DNA from: a virus
Virus record (IMG/VR): IMGVR_UViG_3300037502_002570
Span: 1 to 20,846 of that record
Strand: one strand, 5' to 3'
DNA: 20,846 nucleotides
Below the pieces are notes generated by a model. It did not search any database and was not told the origin of the DNA. It saw only the letters and a list, made by a program, of their open reading frames with translations. How positions within the stretch are numbered: the stretch's first letter is position 1; each line of letters opens with the position of its first letter. Both the position numbers and the translations under genes were made by a program. This document shows, piece by piece, positions 8,442-15,174 of the stretch.

Positions 8442-8500
8442 GAAAAAGGCTTTATGTATGAAAAGGAGAGGGGAGGAACTATATAAAATTGTGATTTTAA

Positions 8501-8797
8501 TTACTCTTCATCATCGCCATATTGAACATCATTCAACATAGCAACTTTCCCATTAATCTCATTCAACAACACTTGCTTATATGTGTTGTCAACAGCAACA
8601 TTATAAAATTCGACTAAAATTTCGTATAATTCTTCTTCACTTTGAACATCTTTTACAATTTCAAAATAATCATTGATAATATCATTTGGATCATCGATAT
8701 AAACATCAATTTCCATATGGTTAATATCTGTTACACCACGACATTCAGGACAATTACATTGATTTTCATTATTAAAATTAAAACCATTCCATTTCAT
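8501..8797 (-). CDS. Hypothetical acidic protein with Cys knuckle, 98 aa
   Basis: I use the ATG at 8797 because GGAGGTG lies 6 nt before it; an ATG 15 bp upstream has no SD. The 98-aa protein begins MKWNGFNFNNENQCNCPECR, with a C-x-C-x2-C group at residues 14-19 that might be half of a metal site. The rest is very acidic and probably helical, ending YGDDEE. No domain is recognised. Small acidic phage proteins of this kind can be DNA mimics or inhibitors of host enzymes, but nothing here shows that. It is the gene before a 147-bp non-coding stretch that carries the anti-SD-like stem-loop. Confidence 0.6.
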   Translation of the reverse strand: MKWNGFNFNNENQCNCPECRGVTDINHMEIDVYIDDPNDIINDYFEIVKDVQSEEELYEILVEFYNVAVDNTYKQVLLNEINGKVAMLNDVQYGDDEE

Positions 8798-8877
8798 AAA
8801 AACCACCTCCACAAGATTTTAAAAAGGGGAAGTGGTAGAGGATTGCATTAAATACAATCATACCATTATATTTTATT

Positions 8878-10098
8878 TTACTTTAATCTAATATCATAAA
8901 TTGTTTCAATTCCATATCCACGTTCAATTAAAAACATTTCCGCGCCTGCATTTGCAGTTTTCTTTAGTTTTAAACTAAAATCATCAATACCACAGATACT
9001 AGGGCATTGTCTGAATGTAATGTTCTGAAATCCTTGTTTTGCAACTGTTTTATTATGCGTATTATGTAAATGACCCGTTAATAAAATATGTATTGGTTTA
9101 TTGTAAATAAGTGTATAATCTTTTACTGATTGCTCTAGGCTACGCTCATCTTGACCATGAGTAGCTAAAATTTTAGTTCCTAACACATCAACATAAATCA
9201 ATTTCTTATTATCATGAATCTTAATGTTAGGATTATCTCGTAACATTCCTTTTAAATACCATGTAATAATTCGCTCTGTATTTTCATGTGGGAATTCACC
9301 ACTTTTTGCATTCAATGCCCTAATCTCATTGTGATTCCCCTGACAAGAATAATAATCGATGTATGTATATTTAGATAACTCATTTAACCAAACGGTCATA
9401 AATTCAGCAAAACCAATAACTGAATCAGTAATGCCTAGTTGTAATGACTGTAATTGAGACATGCGCAAAATGCCGTCAATGCTATCCGAGAGATTAAATA
9501 GATTCAAATGTTTTAAATTATCACGTTCTAATTTTGTTATAATTTTGTTTAATAGTTCCCACATACGTCTTTCGAAAATTTCCACATTATATTCATTCAA
9601 AATCTCATCTTCAAGTCCAAATATCTTAATCTCTTTACCATAATGAATATCAGCAATGGCTAAAACAGGATCAATCTCATTCTGTTTATATTTAATTTTA
9701 TAATTAGGTATTTTTATATTTTTCTTATTTTCAATAGCTAACATTAATTTTTCATAAAAGTTCTCTGTACGACTTTGCTCACGAAGCCATTTATTGATTT
9801 CAGCTTTTTCTGCTTGAAGTTTCTTCCGCTCTTTTTCAATCTCTAATTCTTTAATTCTTAATTCATTTAAAGTATGTTCATTTAAATTTTTACTTTTAGC
9901 ATATTCTACACCTTGTTTAAAATTAGTAAACCATTTACGATAAGCTGATTCACCAAAGTTATCCCCGGTCTCATTGTTGATCATATTTTTAATCTGATCC
10001 CATGTTAATCCGTATTCATCTTTACGGGAACATAAGCGAATTTTCCATTCAAGAAGATTTTCATTTTCTTGACGTTTGAGATGATTCATTTCCGTCAT
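8878..10098 (-). CDS. Calcineurin-like metallophosphoesterase with N-terminal HTH-like region
   Basis: A 406-aa protein, ATG behind GAGGTGA. Residues ~10-65 look like a helix-turn-helix segment (GLTWDQIKNMINNET, then FGESAYRKWF), followed by a charged coiled coil (75-110). The catalytic domain has all metallophosphoesterase motifs: AIADIHYG (Asp150, His152), NLSDSIDG (Asp205), GNHNE (Asn255, His256), ATHGQDE (His314) and LTGHLHN (His343, His345). Such enzymes use two metal ions to hydrolyse phosphodiesters; substrates in phages are unknown but may be DNA ends or nucleotides. The HTH-plus-phosphoesterase arrangement is common in Gram-positive phages. The gene lies directly downstream of the YonK gene (13 bp gap). 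I recall SPbeta yonJ having the same type of product and position. Confidence 0.85.
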   Translation of the reverse strand: MTEMNHLKRQENENLLEWKIRLCSRKDEYGLTWDQIKNMINNETGDNFGESAYRKWFTNFKQGVEYAKSKNLNEHTLNELRIKELEIEKERKKLQAEKAEINKWLREQSRTENFYEKLMLAIENKKNIKIPNYKIKYKQNEIDPVLAIADIHYGKEIKIFGLEDEILNEYNVEIFERRMWELLNKIITKLERDNLKHLNLFNLSDSIDGILRMSQLQSLQLGITDSVIGFAEFMTVWLNELSKYTYIDYYSCQGNHNEIRALNAKSGEFPHENTERIITWYLKGMLRDNPNIKIHDNKKLIYVDVLGTKILATHGQDERSLEQSVKDYTLIYNKPIHILLTGHLHNTHNKTVAKQGFQNITFRQCPSICGIDDFSLKLKKTANAGAEMFLIERGYGIETIYDIRLK

Positions 10099-10111
10099 CG
10101 AATCACCTCAC

Positions 10112-10312
10112 TTATTCTTCCATATCTTTTGTAGGTAATTCTGAATCTTCTTTAATAGCAATACTCACTTGTTTTCCGTTAAACTCTTGTAAAATAGCTT
10201 TCAAGTCATATACATATTCAGCATCTTTAGTAATTTCTGTCACTTCGACTAAATCCATGTCTAAAATACCTTTTAGTGATACTGCGTGTACTTTTTTAGC
10301 TTTTGAACTCAT
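10112..10312 (-). CDS. yonK: YonK family protein
   Basis: A 66-aa acidic protein, ATG after AAAGGAGGAATTTT. The sequence (MSSKAKKVHAVSLKGILDMD, VEVTEITKDAEYVYDLK, EFNGKQVSIAIKED) closely matches my memory of SPbeta YonK, a small protein of known structure but unknown function, in length and in the order of short motifs: KxVH, a KG(F/I)xDMD turn, E-V-T-E-x-T, EFNGKxVSI and an ELP tail. It lies just before the phosphoesterase gene. It has a 222-bp leader with several inverted repeats. The leader part around the SD is shared with the HU gene, suggesting similar translation control or duplication. No enzymatic motif is visible. Confidence 0.85.
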   Translation of the reverse strand: MSSKAKKVHAVSLKGILDMDLVEVTEITKDAEYVYDLKAILQEFNGKQVSIAIKEDSELPTKDMEE

Positions 10313-10534
10313 ATAAAAATTCCTCCTTTTACTCCAAAGAAATTTTAATCCTCACGACTAGGTGATGAGAGAGCAATCATCAATAGTTGATGGAAATTTA
10401 CTTATGACGAGACAAATGACGTAATGATAAACACTATATATTCGAACATATAGTGGATTGCGTAATGTTTTATCTTGCCAAAAGGCACGTTAGCGCAAAG
10501 ACTAATTAAATCAAATAGGGTAGGGGGAGAAGCG
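10313..10534 (-). other. Structured non-coding leader between the PhoH and YonK genes
   Basis: There is no credible gene in these 222 bp. Three inverted repeats are clear: CATCAA/TTGATG (10378-10392), CACTATAT/ATATAGTG around an 8-base loop (10432-10455), and TGCC/GGCA around four bases (about 10478-10489) that may extend through GCG...CGC pairs. I see no convincing -35/-10 pair. It could be an untranslated leader of the YonK-phosphoesterase pair, an RNA, or an operator region. Confidence 0.4.
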
Positions 10535-11785
10535 TTACAACAAATCAGCTAATCTAGCCACCTCAGAACGTTCAACTTTATCTAATTCAACTTGCCCGTA
10601 CAATGGATTGCCAGCAAGTCTTTTTAAAGTTAATACCCCATTGTTATATTTAAATTTATCAGCATCGACTTGACGTGTATCACCATTAAAGAAAATCATT
10701 GAACCTTCACCAACACGACCAAGTAATAATTTAACATGATCTTCTGTGTTAGCTTGGCACTCGGTGACGTACACTATGGCATTTTTGATATCTCGCCCTC
10801 TGACAAATCCCAAGTGTTGAACTTCAACCTTATTACCAAGAAAACTCAACCCTTCATCTCCACCAATATGATCAAGTAGGGGAGCAAGGAATGGTTTCAA
10901 CTTATCTTCAAGTGAATCAGGCAAGAATCCAATATCATTTGTATCAGCAACTTGAATATTGTTTCGTACCCATACAATTTTATCAATCTTGTTTGATTTG
11001 TCTAAAAGCATGTCAACAGCATGAGTAATCATAAGAAAATCTTTACCTGTCCCAAAATTACCAAATAATGATTTGACTTTGATGTTGTTGTCTTGAAGCA
11101 TATCAAAAGCAATTTCTTGTTTTACATTGATAGGTTTAACTTTTCCTGTAAATGTATTATTTAATTTTTTATAATTTAGTTTAGTTAGCTTATAACCATT
11201 AAACTTAAATTTATCGATCGGTTCATAGCCAACTTTTACACCGTTTTTATAAGTAGGCTTAGACAAATCCCAAATAATTAAGTATTCATTTGTCAAAAGA
11301 TTATATGTATTATTTTCAGGATTCTCATATAGACTAGCTAAAATTCTATTATCATCATCATTAGTCGTGTCAAGATAAATTTCTTTATAGCCTTTATAGC
11401 CAGTGTCTAAATCAATATTTAAGTCAATTATTTCAATGTCAAAAGATTTAGCTTTAAATTGAAGTAATACATCTTTTGTAATTAAACCGTACCTTTTTTC
11501 AACACAAGCACGAATAATATTATTATCTTCATAATCTTTACTATAATCAGACCCTAATAAGCTTCCATCATAATCTTTTGAGTCAAAATGAAATTGTTCA
11601 ATATTTTCTTTAATAAATCGACTAGCTTTACGAGCTTTATATGCCAATTGAAAATTACGACTTGATTTATGTTTTTCTAATTCCCTAAGTGTATGCGAAA
11701 GTAATACAACTTTATATCCTTGTAGCTGTTCAATTGAATCTAACAAAACATTAGTATCCGCTACATAATATTTCCCCATGTCCAA
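10535..11785 (-). CDS. phoH: PIN domain-PhoH-like ATPase fusion
   Basis: A 416-aa protein. Residues 1-125 are a PIN-type RNase domain: YVADTNVLLDS (Asp10), Glu35 in TLRELEKHK, and acidic residues in YEDNNIIRAC and LITKDVLL (Asp87, Asp105). A linker of ~95 residues leads to a PhoH/RecD-like ATPase with GNFGTGKD (242-249), VTECQANTEDHVKLLLGRVGEG (340-361 region; a Glu-Cys-Gln variant of the usual DEAQN), and FFNGDTRQVDADKF. Host proteins of this type (YlaK, PhoH2) are RNA helicase/RNases; phage copies are common markers with unknown role. The start is uncertain: TTG at 11785 behind AAGG, or the ATG two codons later. The Walker A Asp in place of Thr/Ser may weaken nucleotide binding. An imperfect hairpin separates it from HU. 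Confidence 0.85.
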   Translation of the reverse strand: MDMGKYYVADTNVLLDSIEQLQGYKVVLLSHTLRELEKHKSSRNFQLAYKARKASRFIKENIEQFHFDSKDYDGSLLGSDYSKDYEDNNIIRACVEKRYGLITKDVLLQFKAKSFDIEIIDLNIDLDTGYKGYKEIYLDTTNDDDNRILASLYENPENNTYNLLTNEYLIIWDLSKPTYKNGVKVGYEPIDKFKFNGYKLTKLNYKKLNNTFTGKVKPINVKQEIAFDMLQDNNIKVKSLFGNFGTGKDFLMITHAVDMLLDKSNKIDKIVWVRNNIQVADTNDIGFLPDSLEDKLKPFLAPLLDHIGGDEGLSFLGNKVEVQHLGFVRGRDIKNAIVYVTECQANTEDHVKLLLGRVGEGSMIFFNGDTRQVDADKFKYNNGVLTLKRLAGNPLYGQVELDKVERSEVARLADLL

Positions 11786-11807
11786 CCCTGCCTTATTTTA
11801 AATTTGA

Positions 11808-11840
11808 GAAAGAGAGATGGGAGTGTAACCCTCTCTCTCC
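11808..11840 (-). terminator. Imperfect stem-loop after the HU gene, possible terminator
   Basis: On the minus strand GGAGAGAGAGGG pairs with CCC(A)TCTCTCT across TTACACT (one bulge). Only a mixed T/C stretch follows instead of a T run, so termination may be partial. It lies between the HU stop and the PhoH start. Confidence 0.4.
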
Positions 11841-11853
11841 TTATATAATTATT

Positions 11854-12126
11854 TTATTTTAAACTTTCTTTAAGCACTTTGGCAGGTTTGAATGATGCTG
11901 TTTTCGAAGGTGGTACTACAATTTCTTCGCCCGTATGAATATTTCTTGCTTTGCGTTCAGCACGTTCTTTTACTTTAAATGTGCCGAACCCTGAAATTTT
12001 CACATCTTGACCTTTAGATAGGACAGAAGTAATTGTATCAAATACGCTATCTACAGTAGTAGTCACATCTTTTTTAGGTAATCCAGTAGCCTCCACAACA
12101 GTTTTAATCAATTCCTTTTTATTCAT
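11854..12126 (-). CDS. HU-family histone-like DNA-binding protein
   Basis: A 90-aa protein matching bacterial HU in full length: MNKKELIKTVVEATGLPKKD at the start, the signature GFGTFKVKERAERKARN at about 46-62, the arm segment with TGEEI and PPSKT, and FKPAKVLKESL at the end. It binds and bends DNA without strong sequence preference. SPbeta carries an HU homologue (YonN) in the same gene region, with which this is probably orthologous. The SD (AAAGGAGGA) sits in a leader block shared with the YonK gene. A hairpin with the previous gene's stop lies just upstream. Role in this phage: likely DNA compaction or support for replication/packaging; that is inferred. Confidence 0.95.
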   Translation of the reverse strand: MNKKELIKTVVEATGLPKKDVTTTVDSVFDTITSVLSKGQDVKISGFGTFKVKERAERKARNIHTGEEIVVPPSKTASFKPAKVLKESLK

Positions 12127-12163
12127 ATTAAATGTCCTCCTTTTACTCCTTGAAAGAATTTAT

Positions 12164-12189
12164 TTAAACAGGCGATTAAACCTGTTTAA
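12164..12189 (-). terminator. Stem-loop between the 286-aa gene and HU
   Basis: TTAAACAGG (minus strand) pairs perfectly with CCTGTTTAA across 8 bases and overlaps the end of the 286-aa gene. No T run follows (ATAAATTCTTTC), so it may be an attenuator or an RNA-processing/stability hairpin rather than a full terminator. Confidence 0.4.
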
Positions 12190-13036
12190 TATACTTGGTA
12201 ATTTCATCAATATTTTCATCAAAGAAATAATACTTATTTTCATCTGGTATGTAATAGCATAAAACTGAATCCATTATGTATTTATCATTATTCAGTTGAT
12301 ACTGTTTTAATTTATTAGATATTTTATATTTATTTTTATTAAATTCAAATTCATTATCTGTATTAACTTGTTTCCATTCAGCTATGTATGACTTATTTTT
12401 ATCGATCAAACCGTCTCTACCATTATGAACTAATACTTTCAATGGTTTAATTTGATTTGTAAACTTAGGATAATTATTTAAAAACTCTTGCATTTCTTTT
12501 ACGTTGTTAAATTTATATGTTTTAACTTTATTATCTGTAATATACTTATATTTTCTTTCACAAGAAAACAACATGTTTTGTTTATGTGTCCTTGTGTTTT
12601 CCCATTGTCTTTTTTCTTTATTTGTTTTTTTATATGTATATAACTCATTAACTAACTGCTCTTCATAATCGATAAATCTTTGATTAATCGAAACAAATTC
12701 TTCATTAGATTCACCAAATTCTAAATCATCATTTGTTCCACTATACAGATATTCTTCAACTGATTTATTTTTTAAGTTTGACAAAGGAATCTCTCTCTGT
12801 TTTACATTTCTAAATTTTTTATAACTTAAAACACCTGTATCTTTTTCACCTTTGAGAAGATAAGTTCCTATATCAAAAAGCATTTTTTTTGTGCTGCTAT
12901 TTTTTCGATAATTAGCAATATGATTATCATGCTGTAAAAGCAAATCGTTAACAATTTGTAATTTATCGTTAAAAGTCATTTTAGAATCGTATTCAGCTTT
13001 TTCTGTTCCCGAAGGGGTTGAAATATAAAATTTCAA
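12176..13036 (-). CDS. Unrecognised Lys/Asn-rich protein, 286 aa
   Basis: I do not recognise this protein. It starts with TTG at 13036 behind AGGAGGT, and nothing better is available. Features: an N-terminal YISTPSGTEKAEYDSKMTF segment, a middle segment RTHKQNMLFSCERKYKYI (about 149-166), and a Tyr/Lys/Asn-rich C-terminal half with alternating hydrophobic residues (SYIAEWKQVNT, KYIMDSVLCYYI, KYYFFDEN) suggesting beta structure. No zinc pairs, membrane helices or signal peptide are seen. Asn/Lys/Tyr richness partly reflects AT bias. It is placed after the sigma-like gene (49-bp gap) and before HU, so it is probably co-transcribed in the early/middle leftward unit. Confidence 0.75.
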   Translation of the reverse strand: MKFYISTPSGTEKAEYDSKMTFNDKLQIVNDLLLQHDNHIANYRKNSSTKKMLFDIGTYLLKGEKDTGVLSYKKFRNVKQREIPLSNLKNKSVEEYLYSGTNDDLEFGESNEEFVSINQRFIDYEEQLVNELYTYKKTNKEKRQWENTRTHKQNMLFSCERKYKYITDNKVKTYKFNNVKEMQEFLNNYPKFTNQIKPLKVLVHNGRDGLIDKNKSYIAEWKQVNTDNEFEFNKNKYKISNKLKQYQLNNDKYIMDSVLCYYIPDENKYYFFDENIDEITKYIKQV

Positions 13037-13085
13037 TAAAATACCTCCTCATCTTTATATATTTCCCTTAAAGGCTTATTTTTAC

Positions 13086-13811
13086 CTATTTTTTCGCAGA
13101 ACTTTCACATTTTCTACATTCTGGTCTAAATCCATCTTTACAATCAGATTGTTTTCTATAATAATCATCAGTCAAAGGTAGATTTCTTTTACATTTGCTA
13201 CATACTTTATAATCCCATTCAACCTTAATCAAATCCTGCTCTGCTAAAGAATATTTCCATTGTCTATCATAATCCCTTTTCAATTTACTACATATTGTAT
13301 CGACTATTTCAACAATTTTATGTTTATTTTGTTTAAAATAAAATGCTATATCTGTTTCATTAAGTCCACACATTAACAAATCGAGTATTATTCTTTGTTT
13401 CTTTGATAATGATGCATTTTCAATTAATTTATCTAAGTCGGCATAAACAGCAATTAATTCTTGATTTACTTCGGTTGTTTTACTTGCTGAAATTCTTTTA
13501 TCCCAATCCGACATAACTTCGTCATTTATTTTTAGTTTTGCTGGTTTAAATTTTTTCTTTTTATCGATTAATCCTTGCGATTTCAATTCCTCAAATTTCC
13601 TTTTATCTTCTTTATTTTTTCTATCTAATTCTTTTGAAGCCACAATTAATAATATGGATTGTATATTTCTTAAATCTTCAGAGTCGTAATTATAATATTC
13701 ATCAATCATTGATCTGTATTTTATTAAACCTCTGATACAATCAACATCGCTTAAACTAATTTGTTTAAATTTATGTTCGTTTTTATGTATATCACGTTTA
13801 ACTACACCCAT
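13086..13811 (-). CDS. Sigma-region-4-like HTH and zinc-ribbon protein, candidate transcription regulator
   Basis: A 241-aa protein, ATG adjacent to the preceding stop and behind AAAGGAGATG, so translationally linked to the nuclease gene. Residues ~135-180 (LSKKQRIILDLLMCGLNETD and the following helix up to SKLKRD) have the spacing of the sigma-70 region 4/LuxR-type helix-turn-helix: a 'xLSxxQrxIldLLxxGlxxxdIAxxf' pattern. The C-terminus holds a zinc ribbon C204-x2-C207...C232-x2-C235 (CSKCKR ... GFRPECRKCES), similar to the N-terminal ribbon of the candidate TerS. The N-terminal half is helical and charged. Phages use such proteins to change promoter choice or antiterminate. I propose a regulator of middle/late leftward genes; a DNA-binding partner of the neighbouring nuclease is also possible. 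Confidence 0.6.
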   Translation of the reverse strand: MGVVKRDIHKNEHKFKQISLSDVDCIRGLIKYRSMIDEYYNYDSEDLRNIQSILLIVASKELDRKNKEDKRKFEELKSQGLIDKKKKFKPAKLKINDEVMSDWDKRISASKTTEVNQELIAVYADLDKLIENASLSKKQRIILDLLMCGLNETDIAFYFKQNKHKIVEIVDTICSKLKRDYDRQWKYSLAEQDLIKVEWDYKVCSKCKRNLPLTDDYYRKQSDCKDGFRPECRKCESSAKK

Positions 13812-14723
13812 TTATTCCGCCATCTCCTTTAAATCATTATCAGTTATTTTTCTTAATTCATTTTTCGAATATATATCATCAATTACAACCTTATAAAATT
13901 TTTTGCCTTTAGAAAATTCTTTTCGGGCTTTCTTTATTATATTTTTAATTTCTTTATCAGAAGGTAAATAATCTTTTCTGGATTCGATTCTTATTATTTT
14001 ATATCCATCTTTTTGTAATATTTTATCTCTTTTTAAATCTCTCCTATAAACATCTTCTTCTGTCATATTTTCATTTAATACAGCAGATAACCAATGACCA
14101 CTACCATCATATTCAAGAACAATATTGCCTTCTAAAAGAATATCCACATAAAATTCTTGAATAGGACAATTTAATTTTCCGTTTAACAATGCAGCTAAAT
14201 ATCTTTGCGGTTTAGAAGCTGGAACTTCTTGATTTTCATAAAGCTTTTGTCTACCTTTCATTAAATTATCTCTTCTTTGTTTTTTAATACAATTTGGACA
14301 TTTGTCAAGTGCTAAATTATCATATCTTTCTTTCAGATTAGCATAATATTTTTTATAATCATAAAACTTATATTCATTACAACAATCACAGATATAAACA
14401 TCATAATCATGATGTAAAATAAAATAATAATAATTTTTTATTCTTTTAACAAATATCGGTTCTTCTAAATCATATTCTTTAGGATAATAATTATACTCTT
14501 CAAAACATTCCATGTCTTCTTCATCTAGAATATTGTCTTCAAATTCATCAAAATAATTATCAAACGGCATATAAGAATATCCACGAATAAAAGCTTTTAT
14601 TGTTCTGTCATTTGCATTAAATTTTCTTTTTAAAGCAAATAATATTTTCTCTAAATCTATCTCATCTCTAATTTTATCTACATGTATTTTCTTTAAAACA
14701 TATCCACCTTGATGATATAGCAT
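13812..14723 (-). CDS. Vsr/DUF559-like nuclease with zinc fingers, possible homing endonuclease
   Basis: A 303-aa protein from an ATG behind GGGGGG. The N-terminal ~110 residues are acidic and aromatic with no recognised domain. A zinc-binding pair (C112/C114/C115 with C142-x2-C145) follows, then a PD-(D/E)XK-like core at ~168-250: PASKPQRYLAALL, FYVDILLEG (Asp194), VLEYDGSGHW (Glu204, Asp206, His210), VYRRDLKRDKIL and YKIIRIES (Lys242, Arg245). This order is that of very-short-patch-repair (Vsr)-like endonucleases and of the related phage homing endonucleases of the I-Bth0305I (EDxHD) type. It likely cleaves double-stranded DNA; target unknown. It is the first gene of the unit below the dyad-motif promoter at 14828-14857 and ends directly at the sigma-like gene. 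Confidence 0.68.
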   Translation of the reverse strand: MLYHQGGYVLKKIHVDKIRDEIDLEKILFALKRKFNANDRTIKAFIRGYSYMPFDNYFDEFEDNILDEEDMECFEEYNYYPKEYDLEEPIFVKRIKNYYYFILHHDYDVYICDCCNEYKFYDYKKYYANLKERYDNLALDKCPNCIKKQRRDNLMKGRQKLYENQEVPASKPQRYLAALLNGKLNCPIQEFYVDILLEGNIVLEYDGSGHWLSAVLNENMTEEDVYRRDLKRDKILQKDGYKIIRIESRKDYLPSDKEIKNIIKKARKEFSKGKKFYKVVIDDIYSKNELRKITDNDLKEMAE

Positions 14724-14758
14724 TATACATATCCCCCCATCATCAATTTTTCATTTAA

Positions 14759-14782
14759 TTTTTCATTATGTACAATATAAAA
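14759..14782. promoter_or_regulatory. Dyad motif copy 1 (candidate operator)
   Basis: TTTTTCATT, then ATGTAC, then AATATAAAA. The half-sites resemble TTTTTYATT and its inverse AATARAAAAA. It lies in the leader of the nuclease gene, downstream of its promoter. An extra TTTTTCATT half-site lies next to it. Confidence 0.45.
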
Positions 14783-14827
14783 CTTTAGCTCTCACCTTAA
14801 CCTAATACAATTAATTAAACAAATATT

Positions 14828-14857
14828 ATTATAATTATTTTTATTATGTATAATCAA
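14828..14857 (-). promoter_or_regulatory. Sigma-A-like promoter for the nuclease/regulator/HU unit
   Basis: TTGATT at 14857-14852 and TATAAT at 14833-14828 on the minus strand, 18-bp spacer. Dyad motif copy 2 (14838-14860) covers the -35 and spacer, so it would be well placed for repression. Confidence 0.6.
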
Positions 14858-14860
14858 AAA
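14838..14860. promoter_or_regulatory. Dyad motif copy 2, overlapping a promoter
   Basis: TTTTTATTATGTATAATCAAAAA on the plus strand, split by half-sites TTTTTATT and ATCAAAAA. It overlaps the -35 element of the minus-strand promoter at 14828-14857. Confidence 0.5.
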
Positions 14861-14882
14861 TCATCACCCAAACATTTATGTA

Positions 14883-14909
14883 TTTTTTCATTCTACACAA
14901 TAGAAAAAT
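14883..14909. promoter_or_regulatory. Dyad motif copy 3 (candidate operator)
   Basis: TTTTTTCATT, then CTACAC, then AATAGAAAAAT: the most symmetric copy in this gap. It lies just after the stop of the 86-aa gene and about 26 bp upstream of the -35 at 14857. Confidence 0.5.
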
Positions 14910-14913
14910 CCAC

Positions 14914-15174
14914 CTAACTTTTCCTGCCTTGCAATAACCTTTCCGCAATTTTTCTTCTTTCTTCTTCACTTAAATTACGTTCTTTTTTGATGGAAATATT
15001 ACGTTCTGATAGCTTACCTTTTATTGCTATCGGTCTATCATCCTCGTATTCTAACACTTCCATTTCAGCAATATCTAAAAACTTACGAATATGCTTTGGT
15101 ACAGTGGAATAAACATTCCATTCACCATCACTATATACTAATACCGTTTCCTGTTCATCTCTTGAATATCCCAT
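14914..15174 (-). CDS. Hypothetical small phage protein, 86 aa
   Basis: An 86-aa protein with an ATG that overlaps the preceding stop by one base (TAATG) and a GGGAGGT SD inside the upstream gene, so translation is coupled. Its N-terminal half has a beta pattern (ETVLVYSDGEWNVYSTVPKH, then IAEMEVLEYEDD) seen in small uncharacterised proteins of Gram-positive mobile elements with a W-x-V-Y-S core. The C-terminus is a charged helix (LSEEERRKIAERLLQGRKS). I do not know its function. As part of the first leftward two-gene unit, driven by a sigma-A-like promoter, it is probably expressed early and could act against a host function; that is speculation. Confidence 0.65.
   Translation of the reverse strand: MGYSRDEQETVLVYSDGEWNVYSTVPKHIRKFLDIAEMEVLEYEDDRPIAIKGKLSERNISIKKERNLSEEERRKIAERLLQGRKS

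Noticed and set aside
8862-8880. TATAAT-like hexamer on the minus strand after the phosphoesterase gene
   Set aside because: No -35-like sequence lies 16-18 bp upstream, and such hexamers are frequent in this AT-rich DNA.
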